Shown here piece after piece: positions 28,382-36,219 of a stretch of 64,000 bases of DNA. Position numbers and translations under genes: made by a program. The DNA lies in the NCBI RefSeq assembly GCF_021390245.1, contig NZ_JAJUXH010000002.1:558001-622000 (forward strand), read 5' to 3'. The notes under the pieces are model-generated. The model worked only from the letters and a program-made list of their open reading frames with translations. It was not told the DNA's origin and did not search any database. Each line of letters opens with the position of its first letter. Position 1 is the stretch's first letter. The DNA is from Dyadobacter sp. CY323 (GTDB lineage: Bacteria; Bacteroidota; Bacteroidia; Cytophagales; Spirosomataceae).

Positions 28382-31300
28382 ATGAAACAACCATTTACCC
28401 ACTCAAGCCTTCTTTTTACACTTCTGGCCACCATTTTCTCTGTGGCTTTCTCATTCGGACAGACGATTACAGAGGTTGAAGTTACTCCTGCTACTGTATG
28501 TCCCGGAAGTTCAGTTTCGGTTAAATTCAAACCTACAACCGTTCCGGCAGGGACTACTTTTACAGCCCAGCTCTCTGATGCCGCGGGTTCTTTCGCAACA
28601 CCGGCTGCAACAGCTACCGGTACCGCCAGCCCGATCAGTGTCGCCATACCTGCTAATGCAGCTGCGGGTACAGGTTACAAAGCAAGAGTAATCTCTGCTA
28701 CTCCGGCCATCACGGGCACCGAAAGTAATCCATTTACAATTAATGCCATTCCAGCGGCGCCGACTGCAACTTCGCCGGTAGTTTATACTCAGGGTGCAAC
28801 GGCCGTTGCACTGAGCGCAACCGGTACTGGTTTACTTTGGTATGACGCTGATAATGGCGGCACAGGTTCAGGCGCAATCCCGGTCCCATCCACCGCGACG
28901 GTCGGAACAAAAAGTTATTATGTAAGCCAAACATCCGCAGCAGGTTGCGAAAGTGCACGTACTAAAATTGATGTGACGGTGAATGCGTGTACGCCGCCGG
29001 CAAAACCAACGGTCGCAAACAAAAACTATACAGTAGGTGACGCTGCGGGGCCATTAGAAGCAACTCCAAACACTGGATTGCTTTGGTATACTGCATCAAC
29101 CGGCGGAACGGGATCAGCCACGGCACCTACACCATCAACAGCAGCAGCAGGAACCAAAAGTTACTTTGTATCACAGGTTGTGAGTGGCTGTGAAAGTGAA
29201 AGAGCGGAGATCATAGTTACGGTCACTGCATGTACGCCGCCAGCAAAACCAACGGTTGCAAATAAAAGCTATACAGTAGGTGAAGCCGCAGAACCATTAA
29301 AAGCAACGCCAAACACCGGATTGCTTTGGTATACTGCCTCCACCGGCGGAACAGGATCGGCCACGGCACCTACGCCGTCAACGGCAACAGCAGGAACAAA
29401 AAGTTATTATGTATCACAAGTTGTGAGTGGCTGCGAAAGTGAACGCGCGGAAATTGTTGTTACCGTAAATGTATGTACGCCGCCAGCAAAACCGACGGTT
29501 GCAAACAAAAGCTATACAGTAGGCGACGCTGCGGGGCCATTAGAAGCAACTCCAAACACCGGATTGCTTTGGTATACTGCATCCACCGGCGGAACCGGAT
29601 CGGCCACTGCTCCCACGCCGTCAACGGCAACAGCAGGAACTAAAAGTTATTATGTATCTCAAGTTGTCAGCGGCTGCGAAAGCGATAGAGCGGAGATTGT
29701 AGTAACAGTAAATGCATGTACGCCGCCAGCAAAACCGACGGTTGCAAACAAAAGCTATACAGTAGGTGACGCTGCGGGGCCATTAGAAGCAACTCCAAAC
29801 ACCGGATTGCTTTGGTATACTGCATCCACCGGCGGAACCGGATCGGCCACTGCTCCCACGCCGTCAACGGCAACAGCAGGAACTAAAAGTTATTATGTAT
29901 CTCAAGTTGTCAGCGGCTGCGAAAGTGAAAGAGCGGAGATCATAGTTACGGTCACTGCATGTACGCCGCCGGCAAAACCGACGGTTGCAAACAAAAGCTA
30001 TACAGTAGGTGACGCTGCGGGGCCATTAGAAGCAACTCCAAACACCGGATTGCTTTGGTATACTGCATCTACCGGCGGAACCGGATCGGCCACTGCTCCT
30101 ACGCCGTCAACCGCAACAGCAGGAACTAAAAGCTATTACGTATCCCGGGTTGTAAATAGCTGTGAAAGTGAAAGAGTAGAGATCATAGTTACCGTAAATG
30201 CATGTACGCCGCCTGCAAAACCAACGGTTGCAAATAAAAACTATACAGTAGGCGAAGTCGCAGATCCACTAACAGCAAATCCGAACACCGGATTGCTTTG
30301 GTATACTGCATCAACCGGCGGAACAGGGTCCACGACGGCACCTACGCCATCAACTGCAACTGTGGGAACAAAAAGCTATTACGTATCCCGGGTTGTAAAT
30401 AGCTGTGAAAGTGAAAGAGTGGAGATCGTAGTTACCATATCTGCCTGTACTCCGCCAGCCGCACCTACTGTGGCGAATGTAAATTATTTCCTGGGCCAAA
30501 CTCCAACAGCATTAACCGCGACGGCAACAAATAACACACATACATTAAAATGGTACACAGTGGCAACAGGAGGCACGGCAACCACCGCTGCGCCAACTCC
30601 GTCTACAGCAGCTGCCGGCGTTACTAATTATTACGTTTCCCAAACCAATGCAAGCGGTTGTGAAAGTGCAAGAGCGCAGATCGTAGTAACGGTTGCCGCA
30701 TGCCCCGCCACGATACCTTTACCAACCGTTGCGACCCCGCTGAATATTTGTCAGGCACCGACAGCCTCAGCATTAACAGCAACACCGACAAATAACACCT
30801 ATACATTAAGATGGTATACAGGCGCGACAGGCGGAACCGGATCGACTACGGCTATCATTCCAAATGCTGCCACTGCGGGCACTACCAGTTATTATGTTTC
30901 ACAGGTATCAGCAGCTGGCTGCGAAAGTGCGCGGGTCAAAATTGATGTGGTCGTTAATGCTACACCGGCTATGCCGACCGTTACGCCCATTGACTATTGC
31001 GTGGGCGAAAAAGCAACAGCATTAACGCCAGCCGGTGGTAACTATAAGTGGTATACGTTAGCGTCGGGAGGTACCGGCTCAGCTACCGGGCCTCTACCTG
31101 CGACAACCACACCGGGTACCTCATCGTTTTATTTGTCCCAATCATCCACTTACGGATCGCTCGTTTGCGAGAGTCCGCGTGCAAAACAGGATGTGATCGT
31201 AAATGCCACACCCGCGCCACTGCCTACATTATCCGATGTTTTCTGCCAGTCAAAAGGTGATTCAACATATAAATTCCCAACAGCAGCGTCACAAGGAAAT

Positions 31301-33028
31301 ACACTTAATTGGTATACAGCGGCAACGGGCGGAACTGCCTCGGCGGCAACGCCAACTCTGAATGCAAAAACACCCGGAGAGTTCACTTTCTACGCCACAC
31401 AATTATCAGGGAAAGGCTGCGAGAGTGCAACAAGAGTGATTCAGAAAGTACGGGTGAAACCACTACCCGGCCTGCCAACCATTGAAAAATCACTGATCGA
31501 ATACTGCCAGTTTATCAAAGCCAACCCATTGACAGCAACTCCGGCAACAAACGGAATCTTGAACTGGTACAATACCGGCACCGGAGGAACCCCAAGTGCC
31601 ACTGCGCCTACACCATCTACTGCGGAAGGCGGAACTACTTCATTCTACGTATCACAAACGCTTGAAGGCTGTATCAGCGACCGCGCGAAAGTGGACGTAA
31701 AGATCAATACGACACCAAAACCAACTACTACAACCTATCTGGAATATTGCCAGAATGCAGTTGCTCCGGTTTTGAGCGCAACCGGCACCGTTTTGAAATG
31801 GTATCGCGAAGCAGACGGAACAGAATGGCAGGGTGTACCTTTTACGCCATTCACCGAGAAGGTTTCAGACTACTCCTTTTATGTAACCCAAACCGGAACA
31901 ACAAATGGCTGCGAAAGTCCGAAAGAGGAGATCAAAGTTCATATCAAATCCCTTCCGTCGGCAACCATATCAGGTACTTCTACCGTTGAGCTGGGTAATA
32001 CCGCAAATCTTACGATCAAGTTTACCGGAGACGGACCTTGGAGTTATGCTTTGTCAAATGGCGTGACCAATACGACCGACCAGTCGACGCACCAGGTGCA
32101 GGTAAAACCAACTACTACGACCACCTATCTTGTGACGGAGGTTTCCAACGCATGCGGAAAAGGTATCCCGATCGGCAGCGCAGTCGTAACCGTTAAAGTA
32201 CCTACTATTAATTCGGGTAATCCATCTGTTTCGGAAGCGTGTGCTGGGAAAACGTTTAACGTACCGTTCCAGCAATCCGGTGATTTCCCGACCGGAAACA
32301 CATTTAAAGTTCAGATCTCGAAAACCAATGTGGATGCCCAGTTTAAGACAATCCCATCTGTCATTTCAGGAAATTCCGTGAATGCTACCTTCCCGGACAC
32401 TACTTCGGGCGGAAGCTATTTCATCCGTGTGATCAGCTCGGGAACCAATCCTGAATTTACCGTAAAAGGTAGTGTGAGTGCAATAACCATTATCGCAAGT
32501 CCGCTTCCTGTGGCGACATTAACAGGTACGCAAACAATTTTAGTAGGTGGAAGTGCCACATTAAAAGCTGACATTACCGGTAAAGGACCGTGGACGATCA
32601 CGTTGAACAATGGCACAAAAGATTCACTGATCACCGCAACTGCCACCCCATTCACGTTCACAGTTACCCCAAAGGCTACAACCACGTTTGCTATCACCAA
32701 AGTTACAAATGGTTGCGGAAACGGTACCGGTGTAGGAGTAGCGAGGGTACAGGTTGACCCTATTCTCGGCGTGGAGCCCCCGGCTTCCGACTGGGTGAAA
32801 GTGTATCCGACCGTAGTTGACTCCCGTGTTACCATAGAGATCACCGGCGTAATTTCTCCGAAACAAGCGAGTGTGGAAGTGATTGACCTAAACGGCAGAC
32901 CAAGAGCTAAAGAAGCCATTCAAGGTAAGATTACCGAAGTCAATTTGGGAAACTATCCATCCGGATTGTACTTGTTGCGCATTCAAAACGGGAACTCAAA
33001 TACCGTTCAGCGCGTGATGAAGCCCTAA
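28382..33028 (+). CDS. T9SS-secreted protein with at least 12 Ig-like repeats
   Basis: The 1,548-aa protein has a signal peptide (LLFTLLATIFSVAFSFGQ). At least twelve ~80-residue Ig-like modules of the CHU/Ig_7 type follow, each with LLWYTASTGGTGS, SYYVSQ and a CESERAEI-like end. Six of them (from about residue 203) are nearly identical. Two longer beta domains come next (TISGTSTVELGNTANL, TLTGTQTILVGGSATL), then a T9SS type A sorting domain (VKVYPTVVDSRVTIEI, PSGLYLLRIQNG). It is probably a large surface adhesin or structural protein. The composition is very rich in Thr, Ala, Pro and Gly. Confidence 0.9.
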   Translation: MKQPFTHSSLLFTLLATIFSVAFSFGQTITEVEVTPATVCPGSSVSVKFKPTTVPAGTTFTAQLSDAAGSFATPAATATGTASPISVAIPANAAAGTGYKARVISATPAITGTESNPFTINAIPAAPTATSPVVYTQGATAVALSATGTGLLWYDADNGGTGSGAIPVPSTATVGTKSYYVSQTSAAGCESARTKIDVTVNACTPPAKPTVANKNYTVGDAAGPLEATPNTGLLWYTASTGGTGSATAPTPSTAAAGTKSYFVSQVVSGCESERAEIIVTVTACTPPAKPTVANKSYTVGEAAEPLKATPNTGLLWYTASTGGTGSATAPTPSTATAGTKSYYVSQVVSGCESERAEIVVTVNVCTPPAKPTVANKSYTVGDAAGPLEATPNTGLLWYTASTGGTGSATAPTPSTATAGTKSYYVSQVVSGCESDRAEIVVTVNACTPPAKPTVANKSYTVGDAAGPLEATPNTGLLWYTASTGGTGSATAPTPSTATAGTKSYYVSQVVSGCESERAEIIVTVTACTPPAKPTVANKSYTVGDAAGPLEATPNTGLLWYTASTGGTGSATAPTPSTATAGTKSYYVSRVVNSCESERVEIIVTVNACTPPAKPTVANKNYTVGEVADPLTANPNTGLLWYTASTGGTGSTTAPTPSTATVGTKSYYVSRVVNSCESERVEIVVTISACTPPAAPTVANVNYFLGQTPTALTATATNNTHTLKWYTVATGGTATTAAPTPSTAAAGVTNYYVSQTNASGCESARAQIVVTVAACPATIPLPTVATPLNICQAPTASALTATPTNNTYTLRWYTGATGGTGSTTAIIPNAATAGTTSYYVSQVSAAGCESARVKIDVVVNATPAMPTVTPIDYCVGEKATALTPAGGNYKWYTLASGGTGSATGPLPATTTPGTSSFYLSQSSTYGSLVCESPRAKQDVIVNATPAPLPTLSDVFCQSKGDSTYKFPTAASQGNTLNWYTAATGGTASAATPTLNAKTPGEFTFYATQLSGKGCESATRVIQKVRVKPLPGLPTIEKSLIEYCQFIKANPLTATPATNGILNWYNTGTGGTPSATAPTPSTAEGGTTSFYVSQTLEGCISDRAKVDVKINTTPKPTTTTYLEYCQNAVAPVLSATGTVLKWYREADGTEWQGVPFTPFTEKVSDYSFYVTQTGTTNGCESPKEEIKVHIKSLPSATISGTSTVELGNTANLTIKFTGDGPWSYALSNGVTNTTDQSTHQVQVKPTTTTTYLVTEVSNACGKGIPIGSAVVTVKVPTINSGNPSVSEACAGKTFNVPFQQSGDFPTGNTFKVQISKTNVDAQFKTIPSVISGNSVNATFPDTTSGGSYFIRVISSGTNPEFTVKGSVSAITIIASPLPVATLTGTQTILVGGSATLKADITGKGPWTITLNNGTKDSLITATATPFTFTVTPKATTTFAITKVTNGCGNGTGVGVARVQVDPILGVEPPASDWVKVYPTVVDSRVTIEITGVISPKQASVEVIDLNGRPRAKEAIQGKITEVNLGNYPSGLYLLRIQNGNSNTVQRVMKP
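28988..30445 (+). repeat. Six 243-bp in-frame tandem repeats
   Basis: The marker TGTACGCCGCC recurs at 28988, 29231, 29474, 29717, 29960 and 30203, and a variant at 30446, each exactly 243 bp apart (81 codons). Copies 3 to 5 are almost identical at the DNA level, which suggests recent duplication or gene conversion within the Ig-repeat gene. Confidence 0.92.
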
Positions 33029-33049
33029 TATAAAAGTTAAAGAAGATAG

Positions 33050-33087
33050 AATGGGACATTGTTGCTTTGCTTCGGTGTCCCATTTTT
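33050..33087 (+). terminator. Rho-independent terminator of the Ig-repeat gene
   Basis: The stem AATGGGACA/TGTCCCATT encloses a 17-nt loop and is followed by a T run. It lies 21 bp after the stop codon. Confidence 0.8.
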
Positions 33088-33105
33088 CATTAAAAAACTC
33101 GCAAT

Positions 33106-33558
33106 TTGGATTTACAGGCAGATATTCTTGACAATTACTTCATGGCGGAAGCGATGCGCCTGGCTGGCAAAGCCTATGATGAGGGTGAAATTCCGGTTGG
33201 CGCCGTCGTGGTGATTGGCGAACGCATTATCGGCAAAGGCTATAACCAGACAGAGCGGCTCCATGACGTCACAGCCCATGCGGAGATGATCGCGATCACG
33301 GCTGCATCCGACAATCTGGCCTCCAAATATCTTCCGGATTGCACACTTTATGTGACTTTGGAACCATGCGTGATGTGTGCAGGCGCACTTTACTGGACAC
33401 AAATGAAAAGAGTGGTGATTGGTGCGTCCGACGAAAAACGTGGTTTTTCAAATCTTGGCAAACCCATTTTACACCCAAAAACGCAGCTAATCAAAGGAGT
33501 TCTGGGGCTCGAATCGCAGGAATTGCTGCTCAAATTTTTTAGGGGATTAAGAACATAA
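33106..33558 (+). CDS. tadA: tRNA-specific adenosine deaminase
   Basis: The 150-aa protein carries the deaminase zinc and catalytic motif H58-A-E60 (TAHAEMIAI) and PCVMC with Cys 88 and 91. EGEIPVGAVVV, TLYVTLEPCVMCAGAL and VVIGASDEKRG are typical of TadA. It converts A34 to inosine in tRNA-Arg(ACG), the tRNA present at 1.9 kb. The TTG start at 33106 is chosen because the segment before the first ATG (33142) aligns with the usual TadA N-terminus (DNYFMAEAM). Confidence 0.92.
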   Translation: MDLQADILDNYFMAEAMRLAGKAYDEGEIPVGAVVVIGERIIGKGYNQTERLHDVTAHAEMIAITAASDNLASKYLPDCTLYVTLEPCVMCAGALYWTQMKRVVIGASDEKRGFSNLGKPILHPKTQLIKGVLGLESQELLLKFFRGLRT

Positions 33559-33622
33559 ACCCTTCTTCTGCTGTTAGCCTACTAGTACTGAAACTAAATT
33601 ATTCATTAAACTACACCTGAAA

Positions 33623-34228
33623 ATGGCATTTACACTTGATCCCTTACCTTACGCAAACGATGCATTGGAGCCGCATATCGATGCATTGACCATGGAAATA
33701 CATCATGACCGTCACCACCAGGCTTATGTTACCAACCTGAATGCAGCAGTAGCGGGCACTGAGCTAGAAGGCAAAACGATAGAAGAAATCATTGCAAACA
33801 TCAGCAAAGCACCGGCACCAGTTCGCAACAATGGCGGCGGACATTGGAACCACGCTTTCTTCTGGAAATCTCTTTCAGCATCAGGCGGCGGAGAACCAAC
33901 CGGCGAACTTGCAAAAGCAATCGACGCCAAATTCGGTTCGTTTTCAGCATTTAAAGACGAGTTCAAAAAAGCAGCCATCGGCCGTTTCGGTTCAGGCTGG
34001 GCATGGTTAATCAAATCAGGCGACGGTGTTGCGATTACTTCTACTCCAAACCAGGACAATCCTTTGATGGATATAGCTGAAGTAAAAGGCACACCAGTTA
34101 TCGGTCTGGATGTGTGGGAGCACGCATATTACCTGAAATACCAAAACAAGCGTCCTGATTACATCGAAGCATACTGGAATGTAGTGGATTGGAAAGCTGC
34201 TGACGCTCTTTACGTTGCAGCGAAATAA
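33623..34228 (+). CDS. Superoxide dismutase (Fe/Mn family)
   Basis: The 201-aa protein has the family's usual length. Metal ligands are visible as His27 ([12 protein letters not shown]), His77 in [11 protein letters not shown], and the Asp and His of [17 protein letters not shown]. It disproportionates superoxide in the cytoplasm. The sequence alone does not settle iron versus manganese. A strong terminator follows. Confidence 0.96.
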   Translation: MAFTLDPLPYANDALEPHIDALTMEIHHDRHHQAYVTNLNAAVAGTELEGKTIEEIIANISKAPAPVRNNGGGHWNHAFFWKSLSASGGGEPTGELAKAIDAKFGSFSAFKDEFKKAAIGRFGSGWAWLIKSGDGVAITSTPNQDNPLMDIAEVKGTPVIGLDVWEHAYYLKYQNKRPDYIEAYWNVVDWKAADALYVAAK

Positions 34229-34244
34229 GGTTTAAGAATATCAG

Positions 34245-34302
34245 AAAAGGTTTGGAGGTCGATAAAAATTGCGCGATTAGCCTTGCAACCTTCAAACCTT
34301 TT
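34245..34302 (+). terminator. Terminator of the superoxide dismutase gene
   Basis: A 15-bp stem (AAAAGGTTTGGAGGT with ACCTTCAAACCTTTT, one G-T) encloses a 28-nt loop and ends in T-rich sequence. Its right arm overlaps the tRNA-His promoter. Confidence 0.75.
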
Positions 34303-34312
34303 CCTAATTTTG
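34283..34312 (+). promoter_or_regulatory. Bacteroidota-type promoter of tRNA-His
   Basis: TTG at 34283 is followed after 19 nt by TAATTTTG (34305-34312), matching the TTG-N19-TAnnTTTG consensus, about 30 nt upstream of the tRNA. Confidence 0.6.
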
Positions 34313-34342
34313 TGTCCTCGAAAGGGGTTTTCCCCCAAGAAC

Positions 34343-34417
34343 GGAGGTTGTAGCTCAGTCGGTTAGAGCGCTAGATTGTGGTTCTAGAGGTCGCGGGTTC
34401 GAGACCCGTCTCCCTCC
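34343..34417 (+). tRNA. tRNA-His (anticodon GTG), 3' end is the attachment site
   Basis: The D arm is TAGCTCAGTCGGTTAGAGC. The anticodon stem CTAGA/TCTAG holds loop TTGTGGT (anticodon GTG). The T arm is GCGGGTTCGAGACCCGT. The extra 5' G (34343) opposite C73 is the tRNA-His identity mark. The acceptor stem is odd: GAGGTTG against CTCCCTC leaves T-C and T-T mismatches at pairs 5-68 and 6-67, where CAACCTC would pair fully. The final 21 bp are duplicated at 54444-54464. Confidence 0.88.
34397..34417 (+). repeat. attL core (21-bp direct repeat, left copy)
   Basis: The repeat starts GTTCGAGACCC and covers the T arm and acceptor 3' strand of tRNA-His. It is identical to 54444-54464. Confidence 0.88.
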
Positions 34418-34441
34418 CTTGAAATAAGTTCAAAGTCAAAC

Positions 34442-34483
34442 AAAATGCCTGTAAATCAATGATTTGCGGGCATTTTTGTTTTT
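34442..34483 (+). terminator. Terminator downstream of tRNA-His, supplied by the element
   Basis: A 16-bp stem with two G-T pairs (AAAATGCCTGTAAATC with GATTTGCGGGCATTTT) has a 3-nt loop and a T run. It lies inside the element, so tRNA-His now ends on element DNA. Confidence 0.75.
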
Positions 34484-34521
34484 CAGATCATATCAAAAAA
34501 TGCAAAAATTCCCATGTTTTC

Positions 34522-34567
34522 AGTGAGTCTTTCGTGTAGTTCACTCACTTTGAGAAAAAGACTCACT
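34522..34567. repeat. Inverted repeat near attL, candidate integrase arm sites
   Basis: AGTGAGTCTTT (34522) and AAAGACTCACT (34557) form a perfect 11-bp inverted repeat. The 20-bp version starting at 34522 (AGTGAGTCTTTCGTGTAGTT) recurs in direct orientation at 54373, inside the right end. Confidence 0.7.
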
Positions 34568-34592
34568 GGAAACGGCATAACAAATTGATAGC

Positions 34593-34617
34593 AAGATGTT
34601 TACAGCGTAAACATCTT
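34593..34617. promoter_or_regulatory. Perfect 11-bp palindrome upstream of the integrase
   Basis: AAGATGTTTAC and GTAAACATCTT flank AGC, about 50 bp before the integrase start. It could be an operator or a further recombinase site. No regulator gene lies beside it. Confidence 0.55.
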
Positions 34618-34668
34618 GATTGGCAAGCGTGGTAATTCGATATTTAACCACTTTTAAACGCTTGTGTT

Positions 34669-35889
34669 ATGTTGGAGAAAACATTTGGTCTGCTTTTCTA
34701 TTTAAAGCCCGCCAGAAATCAAAAAGGAACAGTTCGCTACATCTATCTACGAATTACCGTCGACGGCAAAGTCGCCGAGCTATCTACCAAGAAGTTATGG
34801 AATACCGAAAGGTGGAATTCCTCAGTTGGCCGACCTGCCGGAAACAAGGAAGATGCAAAGACGCTTAACGCATATTTGGACTTGCTCACGGCCAAAGTTT
34901 ACCAGGCCAAGAAAATGCTTACCGAGGATGACAAAGAGATTACCGCAGAAAGACTGAAAAACATTCTCCTAGGCAAGAGCAATGAAACCCGCACCATTCT
35001 TGAAGTCTTTCAGCACCACAACGAGCAAATGGAAGCATTAGTCGGCAAAGAGTTCGCTCCGCTCACACTGAAACGCTACAAGACCGCCAAGGAGCATACT
35101 GCTTCCTTCATCAAGTGGAAATACAAGAAGGACGACATGCCGATCAAAGACCTCAATTTTGAATTTATCACTGAATTCAACTTCTGGCTCCGTAGCGCAC
35201 GCGATTGCAATCACAATTCCGCGATCAAATACATGAGTAACCTGAAAAAGGTTGTGCTGATATGCGTTAATAACAAATGGTTGAAGAAGGATCCGTTTCA
35301 TGGCTTTAAGCTGACGAAAAAAGAAGTTGTGAAGAATCCGCTGTCCAGGGACGAGCTGAAACGGTTGACTGAGAAAGTGTTTGAAGTTGAACGAATCGGC
35401 CAGGTGCGGGACATCTTTCTGTTCTGCTGCTACACTGGACTTGCTTATGTGGATGTGAAGCAATTGAAGACGAGTGATATTGTCATAGGTATGGACGGCG
35501 AGCCATGGATTGATACCACTCGGCAGAAAACGGATGCGCCTACACGTATTCCGCTGCTGGATACGGCGCTGGAAATTATTGAGAAGTATAGGGATCATCC
35601 ACAATGCTGCGCTGCTGGTGTTGTGCTGCCGGTGTTGAGCAATCAGAAGATGAATGCTTATTTGAAGGAGATTGCGAACCTGTGCGGGATTTCGAAGACT
35701 TTGACTTTTCATATTGCGCGGCATACGTTTGCGACCACTGTGACGCTGAGTAATAAGGTGCCGATTGAGACGGTTTCTAAAATGCTCGGGCATCGGTCTT
35801 TGAAGCAGACTATGATTTATGCGAAGATCTTGGATGTGAAGATTAGTGAGGATATGAAGGGCTTGCGGGAGCGGTTGAAGGGGATGTAG
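34669..35889 (+). CDS. Tyrosine recombinase integrase of the element
   Basis: The 406-aa protein has a Bacteroidota arm-DNA-binding domain (residues ~1-95), a SAM-like core-binding domain (~105-205) and a catalytic domain. HIARHTFATT carries the second box and LGHRSLKQTMIYAK the final His and Tyr. In box I the usual Arg is absent (CYTGLAYVDVKQL), as in CTnDOT-type integrases. It should integrate and excise the element at tRNA-His. It reads away from the tRNA and no excisionase gene is recognised nearby. A 15-bp-stem hairpin without a T run follows (35899-35934). Confidence 0.92.
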   Translation: MLEKTFGLLFYLKPARNQKGTVRYIYLRITVDGKVAELSTKKLWNTERWNSSVGRPAGNKEDAKTLNAYLDLLTAKVYQAKKMLTEDDKEITAERLKNILLGKSNETRTILEVFQHHNEQMEALVGKEFAPLTLKRYKTAKEHTASFIKWKYKKDDMPIKDLNFEFITEFNFWLRSARDCNHNSAIKYMSNLKKVVLICVNNKWLKKDPFHGFKLTKKEVVKNPLSRDELKRLTEKVFEVERIGQVRDIFLFCCYTGLAYVDVKQLKTSDIVIGMDGEPWIDTTRQKTDAPTRIPLLDTALEIIEKYRDHPQCCAAGVVLPVLSNQKMNAYLKEIANLCGISKTLTFHIARHTFATTVTLSNKVPIETVSKMLGHRSLKQTMIYAKILDVKISEDMKGLRERLKGM

Positions 35890-36219
35890 GACAGTGAGAG
35901 CGAAGCGTCAAGTTGTATGACTTGGCGCTTCGCTTACTGCCAAAGGCGTATATTAGCATGTTATGTAGTTATACAAGAAACATTATTTGGTCAATTTGAG
36001 TAGCAGGGAGAGTCATAGCCAGCGGTATTCAATATCATTGGAACGTGGATCTTTATTACTCATGAAAGCGGAGTTGCAGGGTTACTGGGAACACAGGATC
36101 GCAAAATCTGCTATACTTTTGAATGAAAGAATCTATTTTACATTTTATAACACACAACTTTCTAGTTGGACTTTGTATACCAAAATATAAGAGAAGCCTG
36201 CTTTATCATTCCTGGAAGA
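35890..36219. other. Gap between integrase and ABC-3C-like operon
   Basis: It holds a 15-bp stem hairpin at 35899-35934 (AGCGAAGCGTCAAGT with ACTTGGCGCTTCGCT, one G-T) that may end integrase transcription although no T run follows. The rest is AT-rich and I see no gene; a 67-codon frame at 35987 has no family resemblance. Confidence 0.5.

Noticed and set aside
28988..30445. CRISPR-like array
   Set aside because: The 243-bp units are in-frame protein repeats without unique spacers.
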